DNA of 64,000 bases from Bacteroidaceae bacterium (GCA_017507385.1 JAFWAX010000070.1:1-64000), one strand, 5' to 3'. Shown: positions 44,267 to 54,676, counted from the stretch's first letter. The notes: generated from the sequence alone by a model not told the origin. Program-made: numbers and translations.

Positions 44267-45424
44267 ATGTCATTATTTATCATAGGGTTTTGCATCTTTG
44301 CCCCATTAGGCATATTATGGCTTACCTACAAAAGTGCTCTGCTCAATAAAATAGGAAGCATCATCATAGCTTACATCATCGGATGCGCATTGGGACTGAC
44401 AGGAATAATTCCCGACACGGAAGAAACGCATTCGCTGCAAACTTCCATCGCCTCTGTCGCCATACCCTTTGCCATACCGCTATTACTGTTTTCCGCAGAC
44501 ATCCGTTCGTGGACAAAACTGGCACCCAACTTCATCAAATCAACCATCCTTGGAATTCTCGGATGCGTCACATCCATCACCATCGGTTTCCTCATCTGCC
44601 AACAAGATTCGTCCAGCACTCTTGCCAACATTGGCGGCATGCTAACAGGGCTCTACACCGGCGGCAATGCAAATCTCGCTTCGCTGAAAATTGCATTGGG
44701 AGTGGACGATGCAACCTACATACTCGTTTCTGCCTACAGCACCGTCATGAGTGCCATTTATCTCTTTTTTGTCATCATCATTGGGAAAAAGGTTTTATTG
44801 TATTTCATGCCCGATTTCAAAGAAGATAAAGACATCGAGAAAACATCCATGCAGATTGAGAGCCACGAACATGAACTATTTCTCGGACTATTCAGGAAAG
44901 ACAACCTGAAACATTTAGGAATCAGCATCTTGCTCACCATCACCATCATTGCCATTGGAGCAGGAATAGCCAGCATGTTTCCAAGCGGAATGTTTCAGTC
45001 AATCTTCATTCTTTGCATCAGCACCTTATCCATTCTCGCCTCGCTCAACAAGCAAGTACGCCGTCTGAAACGCACATTCGAAGCAGGCACTTATTTCATC
45101 CTCATCTTCAGCATCGCCGTTGCATCACAAGTAAGTCTAAAGACCTTAACGGAAATCAATCCCAACATTTTCATCTTCACCACAATAGCCACTCTTGGCA
45201 CACTTTTCTTCCATATATTATTCAATGCACTTTTCCGCATTGACACCGACACCACACTCACGACAAGCATTGCGCTCATTTGTTCTCCTCCTTTCGCGCC
45301 AGTGATGGGAAGCGTGCTGCACAACAAAGCCGTCATTGGCCCAGGCATCGCTGTCGGGCTCTTTGGATATGCAGCAGGAACATACCTTGGCTTCTGTGTT
45401 GCCAAAATGCTTTTATTTATCTGA
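44267..45424 (+). CDS. DUF819-family membrane protein
   Basis: 385-residue polytopic inner-membrane protein with about ten to twelve helices. It matches the DUF819 (YjcL-like) pattern: FAIPLLLFSADIRSW, GMLTGLYTGGNANLASLK and ALICSPPFAPVMGSVL. These proteins are thought to be transporters but no substrate is established. The charged loop DFKEDKDIEKTSMQIESHEHE lies in the middle. The tex gene begins 20 bases after its stop, so the two may share a transcript. Confidence 0.88.
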   Translation: MSLFIIGFCIFAPLGILWLTYKSALLNKIGSIIIAYIIGCALGLTGIIPDTEETHSLQTSIASVAIPFAIPLLLFSADIRSWTKLAPNFIKSTILGILGCVTSITIGFLICQQDSSSTLANIGGMLTGLYTGGNANLASLKIALGVDDATYILVSAYSTVMSAIYLFFVIIIGKKVLLYFMPDFKEDKDIEKTSMQIESHEHELFLGLFRKDNLKHLGISILLTITIIAIGAGIASMFPSGMFQSIFILCISTLSILASLNKQVRRLKRTFEAGTYFILIFSIAVASQVSLKTLTEINPNIFIFTTIATLGTLFFHILFNALFRIDTDTTLTTSIALICSPPFAPVMGSVLHNKAVIGPGIAVGLFGYAAGTYLGFCVAKMLLFI

Positions 45425-45443
45425 TAATCAAAAACATATACTT

Positions 45444-47612
45444 ATGAATCCAATATTCACAACATTAATATCAAAGTCAACAGGCATCAGCGCCAAACAA
45501 GTGGCTGGCGCCATCAGCCTGCTGAACGAAGGTTGCACCATTCCGTTCATCAGCAGATACCGCAAGGAAGTGACAGGAGCGCTGGACGAAGTACAGGTAG
45601 CCAGCATAGCCAACCAATTAGAGAAGCTCAACGAACTCGACAAAAGGAAAGAAACCATCCTGAAGACCATCGAAGAGCAAGGGAAACTCACAGCCGAACT
45701 GAAGAGCCGCATAGAAAACTCATGGGACAGCACAGAAATAGAAGACATCTATCTTCCCTACAAGCCCAAGCGAAAGACACGCGCTGAAGCTGCTCGCCAG
45801 AAAGGTCTGGAGCCACTGGCAACATTCCTCATGCTACAAAATCCCAATGCCGACATCAACAAGAAGGCGCAAGAATTTATCAACGAGGAAGTTGGGGTCA
45901 CAAACAAAGAAGAAGCCATACAGGGCGCACAGGACATCATTGCCGAACAAATAAGCGAGAATGAGGAGGCGCGCAACATGATACGCTTCAACTTCAAAAA
46001 AGACGCCGTCATCACATCGGTAAAACTCAAATCAAAAGCCAAGACAAATGAGGAAGAACAGGAATGGGAACAGAAAGCACAAAAATATCGTGATTACTTC
46101 CAGTTTTCTGAAAAATTGGCGAGATGTGCATCTCATCGCTTGCTGGCCATGCGACGCGGAGAAGAAGAAGGCTTCCTGCGCATCACCATCAGCGGCGATG
46201 ACGAACGCTGCTTAGACAGATTGGACAAACTCTTTCTCAAGAATTCAAGCAGAAGTGCAGAACTTGTTTGGGAAGCTATCGAAGACGGATTCAAACGCTT
46301 GCTCAAGCCCAGCATCGAAACAGAATTTGCCAACCTTTCCAAAGAACAAGCAGACAAAGAAGCCATCCGTATTTTCGTGAAGAATCTGGAGCAGCTACTC
46401 ATGGCTGCACCTTTAGGACAAAAGCGTGTGCTGGCTCTCGACCCCGGATTCAGAACAGGCTGCAAAGTCGTGTGCCTTGATGCCGAAGGAAACCTTTTGC
46501 ACAACGAAGCCATCTATCCACACCCTCCCAAGAACGAGCGAAAGGCTGCTGCCGATAAAATCTGGACGCTGACCAAGCAATACAAGACAGAAGCCATCTC
46601 CATCGGCAATGGAACAGCAAGCCGCGAAACAGAAGAATTCATCCGCGGATTAGGACTGCCCAGCAGCATCAAGATATTCGTTGTCAGCGAAGACGGCGCC
46701 AGCATCTACTCGGCATCCAAAGTGGCACGCGACGAATTTCCCGACTACGACGTGACTGTACGAGGTGCGGTGAGTATCGGACGCCGTCTGATGGACCCAC
46801 TGGCAGAACTCGTAAAAATAGACCCCAACTCCATCGGTGTTGGACAATATCAAAAAGACGTGGATCAGAAAGAACTGAAACGTTCACTCGATCAGACGGT
46901 GGAAAAATGTGTCAATAAAGTTGGAGTCAACCTGAATACAGCCAGCAAACATCTGCTCACCTACATATCAGGACTCGGTCCTGCCATTGCGCAAAACATT
47001 GTAGATTATCGTACAGAACACGGTGCTTTCAGTTCACGAAAAGAATTGCTGAAAGTGCCGAAACTCGGTCCAAAAGCATTTGAGCAGGCTGCTGGCTTCC
47101 TGCGTGTGAGTGGAGGGAAACAGCCTCTTGACAACAGCGCTGTCCACCCCGAAAGCTATCCCATCGTGGAAAAGATGGCCAAAAACCTCAAGTGCACCGT
47201 CTCCGAACTGATGGCGAACAAGGAACTGCGTGAGAAAATCGACATCTACAAATATGTGACAAGCGAAGTGGGACTTCCCACCCTTCAAGACATCATGCAG
47301 GAACTGGAAAAACCAGGACGTGACCCACGCGAACAACTCACCACGTTTGAATTTTCAAAGGACGTAAAAGAGCTTGAAGATGTACAAGTAGGCATGGTAC
47401 TCCCTGGCATCATCACAAACATTACCAATTTCGGCTGCTTCGTCGATGTGGGTGTACATACCAAAGGACTTGTCCACATCAGCGAACTCGCAGACCACTT
47501 CGTCAAAGATCCCTCAGAAGAAGTGCAACTGCACCAGCACGTCATGGTACGCGTCATCGGCATCGACCTTCAGCGCGGCAGAATGCAGCTGAGCATGAAG
47601 GGGATGGAATAG
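45444..47612 (+). CDS. tex: RNA-binding transcription accessory protein Tex
   Basis: 722-residue Tex protein with the family's order of domains. A helical N-terminus leads into a YqgF-like RNase H fold (LALDPGFRTGCKVV). A helix-hairpin-helix region (LTYISGLGPAIAQNIVDY) and a C-terminal S1 domain (GIITNITNFGCFVDVGVHTKGLVHISEL) follow. Tex binds RNA and is linked to transcription and RNA quality control, but its exact role is unsettled. The ATG at 45444 was chosen because the frame upstream overlaps DUF819 coding sequence. Confidence 0.95.
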   Translation: MNPIFTTLISKSTGISAKQVAGAISLLNEGCTIPFISRYRKEVTGALDEVQVASIANQLEKLNELDKRKETILKTIEEQGKLTAELKSRIENSWDSTEIEDIYLPYKPKRKTRAEAARQKGLEPLATFLMLQNPNADINKKAQEFINEEVGVTNKEEAIQGAQDIIAEQISENEEARNMIRFNFKKDAVITSVKLKSKAKTNEEEQEWEQKAQKYRDYFQFSEKLARCASHRLLAMRRGEEEGFLRITISGDDERCLDRLDKLFLKNSSRSAELVWEAIEDGFKRLLKPSIETEFANLSKEQADKEAIRIFVKNLEQLLMAAPLGQKRVLALDPGFRTGCKVVCLDAEGNLLHNEAIYPHPPKNERKAAADKIWTLTKQYKTEAISIGNGTASRETEEFIRGLGLPSSIKIFVVSEDGASIYSASKVARDEFPDYDVTVRGAVSIGRRLMDPLAELVKIDPNSIGVGQYQKDVDQKELKRSLDQTVEKCVNKVGVNLNTASKHLLTYISGLGPAIAQNIVDYRTEHGAFSSRKELLKVPKLGPKAFEQAAGFLRVSGGKQPLDNSAVHPESYPIVEKMAKNLKCTVSELMANKELREKIDIYKYVTSEVGLPTLQDIMQELEKPGRDPREQLTTFEFSKDVKELEDVQVGMVLPGIITNITNFGCFVDVGVHTKGLVHISELADHFVKDPSEEVQLHQHVMVRVIGIDLQRGRMQLSMKGME

Positions 47613-47776
47613 CTAACAACAGGCTCTATCTGGGAGCTCGACTATATGGCTCATTTTTTCAGTTTCGCAAATTTGAGCAAGACTTTGCAAGCAACCTGAC
47701 GTAACGTGAGTTCGACGAATTTAGAAGCCACATGAATCGACTTAAACAAAAATAAGATTCATGTTGTTTTAGCATA

Positions 47777-47852
47777 CACCATGAACATAATATTTAAAAT
47801 ACCGTTTTTTAAATATTTCGCAAGCGGTGTTTTAAATATTATGCGTACGGTG
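47777..47852. repeat. Palindromic element, family B, copy 3
   Basis: Arms of 28 bp pair with several mismatches. The core units (ATAATATTTAAAA and TTTTAAATATTAT) are kept. It lies between convergent genes. Confidence 0.8.
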
Positions 47853-47929
47853 GGCACGTAGGGAACGGCATGCTTTATACGAATTTGTCATTTTCACAAC
47901 TGCGATTGTAGGATAATGAACGAATAATT

Positions 47930-47973
47930 AACCGAGCCCCTCGAGTACGCCATAGCGTATCCGAGGGGTTGGA
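47930..47973. repeat. Palindromic element, family C, copy 3 (degenerate)
   Basis: AACCGAGCCCCTCGAGTACGC and its imperfect inverse GCGTATCCGAGGGGTT, without a clear third unit. Less regular than the other two copies. Confidence 0.7.
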
Positions 47974-48143
47974 TTTTATAGAAGGGCATATTCTTTCTTT
48001 TTTGAATATAAATAATAATGATTTTGATGATGTGCTAATGGGTCGAACTTACATGAAGTACACACATGAAATGAAAGAAGATGGCCGCTGTTTAGCAAAA
48101 GCTTGACACAACAATATGATATGTGGATTTTTCTTGATGCGTG

Positions 48144-48437
48144 TTAAATGCTTTGTTCTACGTTCCAAACGAAGGCGCGCAGGCCGAGCATCCGGTTGTC
48201 GTCGTCGAGTTTCTTGAGTCGCTGCAGGAGCGGCTGCACTTTTTCATCTTCTGTGACAGCAAGGATGGCGCTGTTCATGGTTGGCCATGCGTGTGTGCCC
48301 AGATGGGGGTCGCCGGTCTTTGTACCGCGCCCGCCTGCCTGTTCGAAGAAGGTGTAGCCTCGGACGTTGGAGTCGTTGAGGGCATCGATGACATGGTCAT
48401 GCTGTGCCTGGTCGTATGCTATGAATACTGTTTTCAT
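48144..48437 (-). CDS. PG0541-type transporter-associated small protein
   Basis: 97-residue soluble protein with the fold pattern of small PII-like/GlnB-type regulators. It starts MKTVFIAYDQAQHDHVIDAL and contains a GTKTGDPHLGTHAWP loop. It resembles the 'PG0541 family transporter-associated' proteins that sit in RND operons of Bacteroidota. It is the last gene of the RND operon. A 20-bp hairpin separates it from the pump gene. The start at 48437 gives the family length. A regulatory role toward the pump is inferred from position only. Confidence 0.85.
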   Translation of the reverse strand: MKTVFIAYDQAQHDHVIDALNDSNVRGYTFFEQAGGRGTKTGDPHLGTHAWPTMNSAILAVTEDEKVQPLLQRLKKLDDDNRMLGLRAFVWNVEQSI

Positions 48438-48465
48438 GTTGGGTTGTTGTTTTGATGGGATGTGG

Positions 48466-48530
48466 GTTCTTGAGGTTGCAAGTTCAAGCATCCTTTGGAG
48501 AGGAACCGGCGAACTTGCAATCTCGAGAAC
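48466..48530 (-). promoter_or_regulatory. Intercistronic hairpin between the RND gene and its small partner
   Basis: Two 20-base arms (48466-48485 and 48511-48530) pair with two G-U positions around a 25-base loop. There is no T-run, so it is more likely an RNA stability or attenuation element than a full terminator. Confidence 0.6.
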
Positions 48531-48539
48531 TTGTTTCGT

Positions 48540-51500
48540 TTATTTTTTCTTGCTGCGTGAAAGCTGTTCTTCTGCCGCATGCTCCTTCCAGTATGCTGCA
48601 AGTTCACGCTGCTCTTTCATCTTTCGGCGCTTGCGCTTGATGCCTACAGAACCGAAGATGCAGAACATGGAGGGCACATAAACGAGGGTGAGGATGGTAG
48701 AGATGGTGAGTCCTCCAATGACTGACACGCCGAGCGGTCGCCACATCTCGGCTCCAACGCCTTGGCTGATGGCCATTGGCACCATGCCGAGGATGGTTGT
48801 GAGGGTGGTCATGAGGATTGGGCGGAGTCGTGAACGGGCTGCCATGACGGATGAGCGGATGAGTCCGATGCCGCGTTCGCGCAGCAGCTGGGTGTAGTCG
48901 ATGAGCACGATTCCGTTCTTTACGACGATGCCAATGAGCATGATGCCTCCGAGGATGGACATGACGTTGAGGTTGGTGCCTGTGGCGACGAGGGCGAAGA
49001 TGATGCCTGAGAAGGCGAATGGCACGGATATCATGATGATGAACGGATAGGTGAGTGACTCGAACTGTGCTGCCATGACAATGAACACGAGTATGATGAT
49101 GAGGAGTCCGAGTGCTGCAAGGTCGGCGTTAGACTCTTGCTGGTCTTCGTAAGAACCTGCCACCTGTACAATCACGCCGTTTGGAATTTCTATCTCGCTG
49201 AAGAGGGATTCGCCGAGCTCAACTCCATCGGAAAGTGCATAGCCATCGGCGATGACGGCATTGACGGTGACAATACGCTGGCGGTCTTTGCGCTCGATAG
49301 TTGGAGGAATGGCGCTTTCTGTCACGGTTGCGAGGTCGCGAACACGGATGTTCTGTCCTTGTGCATTGGTGATGACCATGTTTTCAATGTCTTCGATAGA
49401 CACACGCGCTGTAGGCTCGTAGCGCACTTTGATGTCGTACTCGTCACCATCTTCACGGAAGTAGCTCTGCTGTGCTCCGTTGATGAGAGAACGAACGGCA
49501 GTAGCTGCTGTAGAGAGTCCGATGCCTTGCTGTGCAAGTTTGTCGCGGTCGAAATCAACGACGATTTCTGGCTGATAGTCAGAACGTGACACGTTGACCT
49601 GAGTAATCATGGAATTCTCGCGAAGCTTGGCTGCAAGCTGCTCTGCCACATTACGGGTGTCGTCCATGTTATAACCGTAGATTTCAAAGGTTGCAGTGGA
49701 CTGTCCGCCCATTCCACCACCAGCATTTCCACCAAGATTTACCTGATATTTTGCAAGTTCAGGAATCTGCTTCAGGTCAGCGCGCATCTCGTCACAGATT
49801 GCCGCAAGTCCCTTTTCACGCTCATCAGATGGAACCATCATGATGTTGTAAGAGATAATGTGAGAACCATTGTCTGACAAGGAAGCGAAGGTGTTGTTAT
49901 CGCCTGCCTGTCCTACGGTAAAGTTGCAAGTCACCATGTCTGAACCATAGCGTTCTTGCCACTTGGTCACCAGTTCCTTGGCAAGCGCCTCTGATTTCTC
50001 TACACGTGTACCAATGGGAAGCTGAAGGGTGATGCCCACACGGCCAGAGTCGTTTGCCGGGAAGAACTCGCTCTTGATTCCTGAAACGACGGCGAGAAGT
50101 ACGCTGGCGGCGAAGAGGGCTACGGAACCCATAATCACTGTCCAGCGGTGGCGCACTGCCCAGTTGATGCGCTTTTCGTACCACACATCAAGATTGTCAA
50201 GGGCTTTTCCAATAGGACCATAGAAGGTCTTGAACATGCGGCTCTGCTTCTTCTGCAAGCGAAGCATCTGAGAACAGAGCATAGGAGTGAAGGAGAGAGC
50301 GCTAATGGTTGAGATGGTCATGATGATACACATCATCCATCCTAACTGTCGGAAGAGAACACCTGTCATTCCTGTCACCATAGTGAGGGGGAAGAATACC
50401 GCCAACATGGTGAGCGTGGAAGCGATAACGGAGATGGCAACCTCGTTAGTAGCGTGGATTGCAGCCTGCTTCGGACTTGACCCTCGCTCAATATGGGTGG
50501 TGACATTCTCCAGCACCACAATTGCGTCGTCCACCACGCTACCGATAGCGATAGAGAGACAGGAGAGTGAAATCATGTTGAGCGAACCATCGGTCGCAAA
50601 CAGGTATATGAACGATGCGATGAGGGACATCGGGATGGTGACCACAATAATCAATGTGGCACGCCAGCGTCCAAGGAAGATGAACACGACAAGGGAAACG
50701 AAGAACATGGCATAGCCAATGGTTTCTCCGAGTGAGCCGATGGTATTCATGATGTTGTCTGAGGTATTGACCATGACACCCAGCTTCACATCTGAAGGCA
50801 AATTGGCCTGCAGCGTGGGAAGCATATCAAGCACCTTATTGGAAATTTCCACAGAATTAGCGCCACTTTGCTTCTGGATGATGATCATGGCACCCTGCTT
50901 ACCATTGGTGAAGGTCTTCTGTGAACGTTCTTCAACATTGTCCTCTATGCGAGCTACATCACGAAGATAGACGTTTATGCCATTGCGAGAACCAACGATG
51001 ACATTGAGCATCTGCTGAGGGTCATCAAACTCACCTTCTGCACGCACGGTGTAAGTCTGTGTACCCACATCAATTGTACCATTGGTGATGTTGCGGTTCT
51101 CTGCCGAGATGGCACCTGCCACCTGCGCTGGGCTCAGGTTGTATGCCTCCATCTTCTGTGGATCCATGTAGATGTTGATTTCGCGCTTTGGAGCACCTGC
51201 GATGCTCACGGTACCAACTCCATCTACACGTGCCAGCGGATTGGCCACATTATCATCGAGAATCTTGTAAAGTGCCTTCTGAGATTCCTCTGCCTGAACT
51301 GAAAGCATCAGGATTGGAACCATGTCGGTAGAGAACTTGAACAGGATTGGAGTCTGTGCCTCGTCTGGCAAGGAATTTGACACCATGTCCAACTTATCAC
51401 GCACATCGTTTGTTAAAGCGTCGATATCATATCCGTATTCAAACTGAAGCGTGATAACAGAAACGTTCTCGCGGCTATTGCTGGTCACGTGCTTGAGATG

Positions 51501-51725
51501 CTCAACTGAATTCAGCGTATTCTCCAACGGACGAGTAACATTGTTTTCGATGTCTTCAGCACTGGCACCAGTATAGTATGTCATTACCATGATTGTGTTC
51601 GTCTCAATATCTGGATAGAGGTCTATCGGCAGTTTTACCAACGAAAAGACACCAAAGATAATCACAGCCAAGAAGCTGAGACTTGTCATAATCGGTCGTT
51701 TGACCGCTCCTTCATATATACTCAT
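48540..51725 (-). CDS. RND efflux pump permease, HAE-1 type
   Basis: Inner-membrane trimer subunit that drives drug or solute efflux with the proton gradient. The 1061 residues, twelve helices and two large periplasmic loops fit AcrB-like pumps. The proton-relay aspartates are in GSVVDDAIVVLEN and the relay lysine is in GIVVKNGIVLIDY. The adaptor and TolC genes lie upstream in the same direction, with gaps of 152 and 9 bases, forming a full tripartite system. Substrate is unknown. Heavy-metal (HME) type is less likely given the helix-4 motif. Confidence 0.95.
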   Translation of the reverse strand: MSIYEGAVKRPIMTSLSFLAVIIFGVFSLVKLPIDLYPDIETNTIMVMTYYTGASAEDIENNVTRPLENTLNSVEHLKHVTSNSRENVSVITLQFEYGYDIDALTNDVRDKLDMVSNSLPDEAQTPILFKFSTDMVPILMLSVQAEESQKALYKILDDNVANPLARVDGVGTVSIAGAPKREINIYMDPQKMEAYNLSPAQVAGAISAENRNITNGTIDVGTQTYTVRAEGEFDDPQQMLNVIVGSRNGINVYLRDVARIEDNVEERSQKTFTNGKQGAMIIIQKQSGANSVEISNKVLDMLPTLQANLPSDVKLGVMVNTSDNIMNTIGSLGETIGYAMFFVSLVVFIFLGRWRATLIIVVTIPMSLIASFIYLFATDGSLNMISLSCLSIAIGSVVDDAIVVLENVTTHIERGSSPKQAAIHATNEVAISVIASTLTMLAVFFPLTMVTGMTGVLFRQLGWMMCIIMTISTISALSFTPMLCSQMLRLQKKQSRMFKTFYGPIGKALDNLDVWYEKRINWAVRHRWTVIMGSVALFAASVLLAVVSGIKSEFFPANDSGRVGITLQLPIGTRVEKSEALAKELVTKWQERYGSDMVTCNFTVGQAGDNNTFASLSDNGSHIISYNIMMVPSDEREKGLAAICDEMRADLKQIPELAKYQVNLGGNAGGGMGGQSTATFEIYGYNMDDTRNVAEQLAAKLRENSMITQVNVSRSDYQPEIVVDFDRDKLAQQGIGLSTAATAVRSLINGAQQSYFREDGDEYDIKVRYEPTARVSIEDIENMVITNAQGQNIRVRDLATVTESAIPPTIERKDRQRIVTVNAVIADGYALSDGVELGESLFSEIEIPNGVIVQVAGSYEDQQESNADLAALGLLIIILVFIVMAAQFESLTYPFIIMISVPFAFSGIIFALVATGTNLNVMSILGGIMLIGIVVKNGIVLIDYTQLLRERGIGLIRSSVMAARSRLRPILMTTLTTILGMVPMAISQGVGAEMWRPLGVSVIGGLTISTILTLVYVPSMFCIFGSVGIKRKRRKMKEQRELAAYWKEHAAEEQLSRSKKK

Positions 51726-51877
51726 AATGAAGACCCTCTCTGCCTTTCGGAAATTTCTCCAAGAGATATTCTTTCAGCCAGTTTTACCGAGGGGAGTTTT
51801 TTATAGTTATTTTCTTTACTATTTTCTAACACTCCACATCACTTCCCTATTCATGGGTAAGATCAGGAAAAAAAGAA

Positions 51878-52900
51878 TTATTTTACAACTTCCACTTCCT
51901 TGCCATTAGCAAGACGAGCCTGACCTGCAATCACGACCTCATCGCCAGGTTCTACACCGCTGATGATTTCGTAATTAGCACCTATGTGCTGACCAAGCTC
52001 AACCTTGTTGTAAGAAACCCTTCCATCCTTGTACACATAAACGTAACGGTCACCAGCACCAATCTGCTTCACAAGAGCCTCATCTGGAACAAGCACATGA
52101 TTTATACTTCCAAAGTTAACTGTTGCACGAGCGAACATACCTGGACGCACTTTCTGAGCAGAGTTGCTGATTGTCACCTCGACAGGGAACGTGTGAGTGG
52201 CCACATCAATAGTAGGATAAACCACTGTTACCTTGCCGCTGAATGTCTCTCCTTTATAAGCATCGAGAGCGATGTCAACAGTCATTCCCTTGTAAACTTT
52301 CTTGTAGTACTCTTCAGAGATGTTCACCATCACCTTCACAGGATTGGTCTGTTCAATAGTAAGAACAGGGCCTGCGCCAGAAGAATACAAGTCGCCGTTA
52401 TCATAATTGCGAGCTGTCACCACTCCGCTGATAGGAGAGAGAAGCTGCGTATTTTCGACCAACTGCTTGTACTGAGTAGAAATGACGTCCAGCTGCATCT
52501 TGGCATTGTCATATTCTGCCTTGCTGGCGCCACCCACCTGGTAAAGTTGCTCTGTGCGTCCGAACTCAACCTTCTGGTTTTCCAGCTGAAGCTTCATCTG
52601 CTGCATGCTGCTCGCATCCAGCTGCACAAGCACCTGCCCTTTACGCACTTGGTCGCCGACTTCCACGTATATCTTCTCGATACGGTAAGAAGCATTAGGA
52701 GCGATGTTATTCTTCACGTCACTCTCTACTGTTGCAGTATAAGTCTCTGTCTGAGGAATGTCTGCACTGGTTACTTTAGCAATTTTAACCTGAACTTTTT
52801 CCTGTGCCTGAGTCGCCTCAGCCTTCTCTTCGCTCTTGTTGCCGCAAGAAACAGCCAGCAATGCAAGAGCTGATAGTGATAATGTCTTGATGTATTTCAT
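51878..52900 (-). CDS. RND efflux periplasmic adaptor lipoprotein
   Basis: 340-residue membrane fusion protein with lipobox LLAVSC (Cys19). It contains the split biotinyl-lipoyl domain (NNIAPNASYRIEKIYVEVGDQV and SPISGVVTARNYDNGDL), an alpha-helical hairpin between the halves, a beta-barrel domain and a C-terminal proximal domain. This is the AcrA/MexA plan. It lies 9 bases after the TolC gene and ahead of the pump gene. Confidence 0.95.
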   Translation of the reverse strand: MKYIKTLSLSALALLAVSCGNKSEEKAEATQAQEKVQVKIAKVTSADIPQTETYTATVESDVKNNIAPNASYRIEKIYVEVGDQVRKGQVLVQLDASSMQQMKLQLENQKVEFGRTEQLYQVGGASKAEYDNAKMQLDVISTQYKQLVENTQLLSPISGVVTARNYDNGDLYSSGAGPVLTIEQTNPVKVMVNISEEYYKKVYKGMTVDIALDAYKGETFSGKVTVVYPTIDVATHTFPVEVTISNSAQKVRPGMFARATVNFGSINHVLVPDEALVKQIGAGDRYVYVYKDGRVSYNKVELGQHIGANYEIISGVEPGDEVVIAGQARLANGKEVEVVK

Positions 52901-52909
52901 AATGTCTAT

Positions 52910-54262
52910 TTATTTCAGATATGTTTCACGACCAAGAGTGTAATCGAGGTCAGCCTTGTTTGTTAAATAATCATAGATGGATTGAACATAAGTCAACTCG
53001 GCCTGTGTCAATGCCGTTTCGCTCTGATTCAGTTCCAGAATGGTTCCACGTCCCACTTCATAACGCTTGCCTGAAATCTGAACGGCTTTTCCAGCCTGCT
53101 TCACAGCCTCCGAATTACTCTCAACCTGAGCAATTGTGCTGGCCATGTTTTGCTTGTAGCTTTCCATTGCCATGTTCAGCTTGCGCTCTGTATCCAAACG
53201 TGTATCTTCGAGCTGAGAAATCTGCAAGCGGTTGCTCTTCAGCTTTGTCCAGTTGTCTGCATGGAAGATTGGAATATTCACTGCAAGCGCCACACTTGCG
53301 CTGGGTGAATAGCTGTATCCAAAGATGTTCCAGTCGGTGTTAGACACACTCTGATACTGTCCGGAGAGCTGGATTGCCACAGTAGGCATAAAGTTCGTTT
53401 TCAACAGTTTGCGTGTGCGTTCCAGCAGCTGCATGTTATAATCCATCTGCAACAGCGTTGAGTTATTTCCCAGCGAAAGGCTTCCGTCGTTTGCCTGTGG
53501 CAGCACCAGAGTTGACTCATAACGATTCAAACTGTCATCAATCGCAATATCCACATTTGCGGTAACGCCCATCAGCACCTTCAGCTGAAGCATGGCAAGA
53601 TTCAATCCTGTCTGAGCGCTGACAAGGCTTGAATTCATTGAGCGCATCTGAACTTCTGCACTAATCTTGTCATATTCACTCACGCGTCCGACCTTGAATT
53701 TGTTGTTCACCACGTCAAAGTTCTCCTTGCTCGTGTTGTAAGCCTTCTTCATCACTCCATAGCTGTCTTGAGCCAGCAATGCCGAGTAATAAGCCTTTGT
53801 CACCTGATTGACCAAATCCAGACGGCTGCTGCGAGCTTTTTCCTGCGCAAGCAGAATGTCCTCCTTGGTCAACTTCATGTTCTGATACACAGCAGGAGCA
53901 AATACTGGCAGATTCATTGTCAACGCACCTGTAGCCGTAGATGAGCCATCCTGGCCAAACTTAATCTTGTTGCCACCGATTTTCATTTCCGCCACCTTGA
54001 TGCTGTGAGAGAAAGAAAGTGTTGCATCCAGCGTTGGGAGCAATGACTGCCATGCCCCTGTGTCAGCAACCTTCTTCAGCTCTACATCTTTATCGGCCAC
54101 ACGAATTGTCGGATTCTCGGCCAGCGCAATGTCTATAGCCTTGTCCAGCGTCAAGTTCATCGTGCCAAGTGAAGACACGCCTTGCTCCTGAGCATTCACA
54201 CTCAATGTGCTTATTAAAAGCACACCAAGACCCATTAAGAGTTTTTCGACTTTTACTTTCAC
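52910..54262 (-). CDS. TolC-family outer-membrane efflux protein
   Basis: 450-residue outer-membrane channel, first gene of the RND operon. The signal peptide ends SVNAQ. The two OEP repeats are visible, each starting with a pattern like LDKAIDIALAENPTIRVADKD, and long coiled-coil helices follow. The start codon is GTG at 54262. The next ATG (54235) would shorten the signal peptide to about 16 residues with no positive start, so GTG is preferred. The promoter is at 54310-54342. Confidence 0.9.
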   Translation of the reverse strand: MKVKVEKLLMGLGVLLISTLSVNAQEQGVSSLGTMNLTLDKAIDIALAENPTIRVADKDVELKKVADTGAWQSLLPTLDATLSFSHSIKVAEMKIGGNKIKFGQDGSSTATGALTMNLPVFAPAVYQNMKLTKEDILLAQEKARSSRLDLVNQVTKAYYSALLAQDSYGVMKKAYNTSKENFDVVNNKFKVGRVSEYDKISAEVQMRSMNSSLVSAQTGLNLAMLQLKVLMGVTANVDIAIDDSLNRYESTLVLPQANDGSLSLGNNSTLLQMDYNMQLLERTRKLLKTNFMPTVAIQLSGQYQSVSNTDWNIFGYSYSPSASVALAVNIPIFHADNWTKLKSNRLQISQLEDTRLDTERKLNMAMESYKQNMASTIAQVESNSEAVKQAGKAVQISGKRYEVGRGTILELNQSETALTQAELTYVQSIYDYLTNKADLDYTLGRETYLK

Positions 54263-54309
54263 TGATGTACAATTTAAATTTATTACCTTAAAAAAATGAA
54301 TTTCGACTG

Positions 54310-54342
54310 CAAAGTTAGGAATAATTACGCTATTAAACCAAA
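54310..54342 (-). promoter_or_regulatory. Promoter of the RND efflux operon
   Basis: On the minus strand TTTG (54342-54339), a 21-base spacer and TAACTTTG (54317-54310), 48 bases before the GTG start. Confidence 0.65.
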
Positions 54343-54510
54343 ACGTTTAACACATATTATAAATAAAACATTCAAAAGGATAATTGGCACGACATTTAGA
54401 ACGATTTATTCTTGTCAACATTCCATCAATCAGATTCATTTTTGCCTTCCTTCCTCAACGAAAGCACCACCTTTTACGGACAGGAAACAATCTACGAATT
54501 GCCTCAAAAA

Positions 54511-54580
54511 CGATGTGCCCCACATCGGCACATCGGTGTGGGGCACATCGAAATTACGCTGTGGGGCACAGCGTAATTTA
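54511..54580. repeat. Palindromic element, family A, copy 3
   Basis: First hairpin: 14-bp arms 54511-54524 and 54537-54550. A second adjacent hairpin (54551-54580) has 13-bp arms around GGGG and again holds TGTGGGGCACA. It sits in the 459-base gap between the divergent RND operon and luxS. Apart from the two promoters I see nothing else there. Confidence 0.85.
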
Positions 54581-54676
54581 GGTTGCCCGTGCATCAATCA
54601 GCACGCATATAGCTGGCAGAATTCGTCCGGTTATGATTATATTTATCGATTCATTCGTTTACTCAAAAAAAATACC

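Larger units (their letters stand above)
47613..48143. other. 530-base convergent gap holding two palindromic elements
   Basis: Between tex and the PG0541-type gene there is no gene I can support. The stretch carries family B copy 3 and family C copy 3, about 80 bases apart. The remainder is unremarkable AT-rich sequence. Confidence 0.6.

Noticed and set aside
26261-47973. Reading the palindromic repeats as a CRISPR array
   Set aside because: Copies are scattered kilobases apart, in different families, with no regularly spaced spacers and no cas genes.
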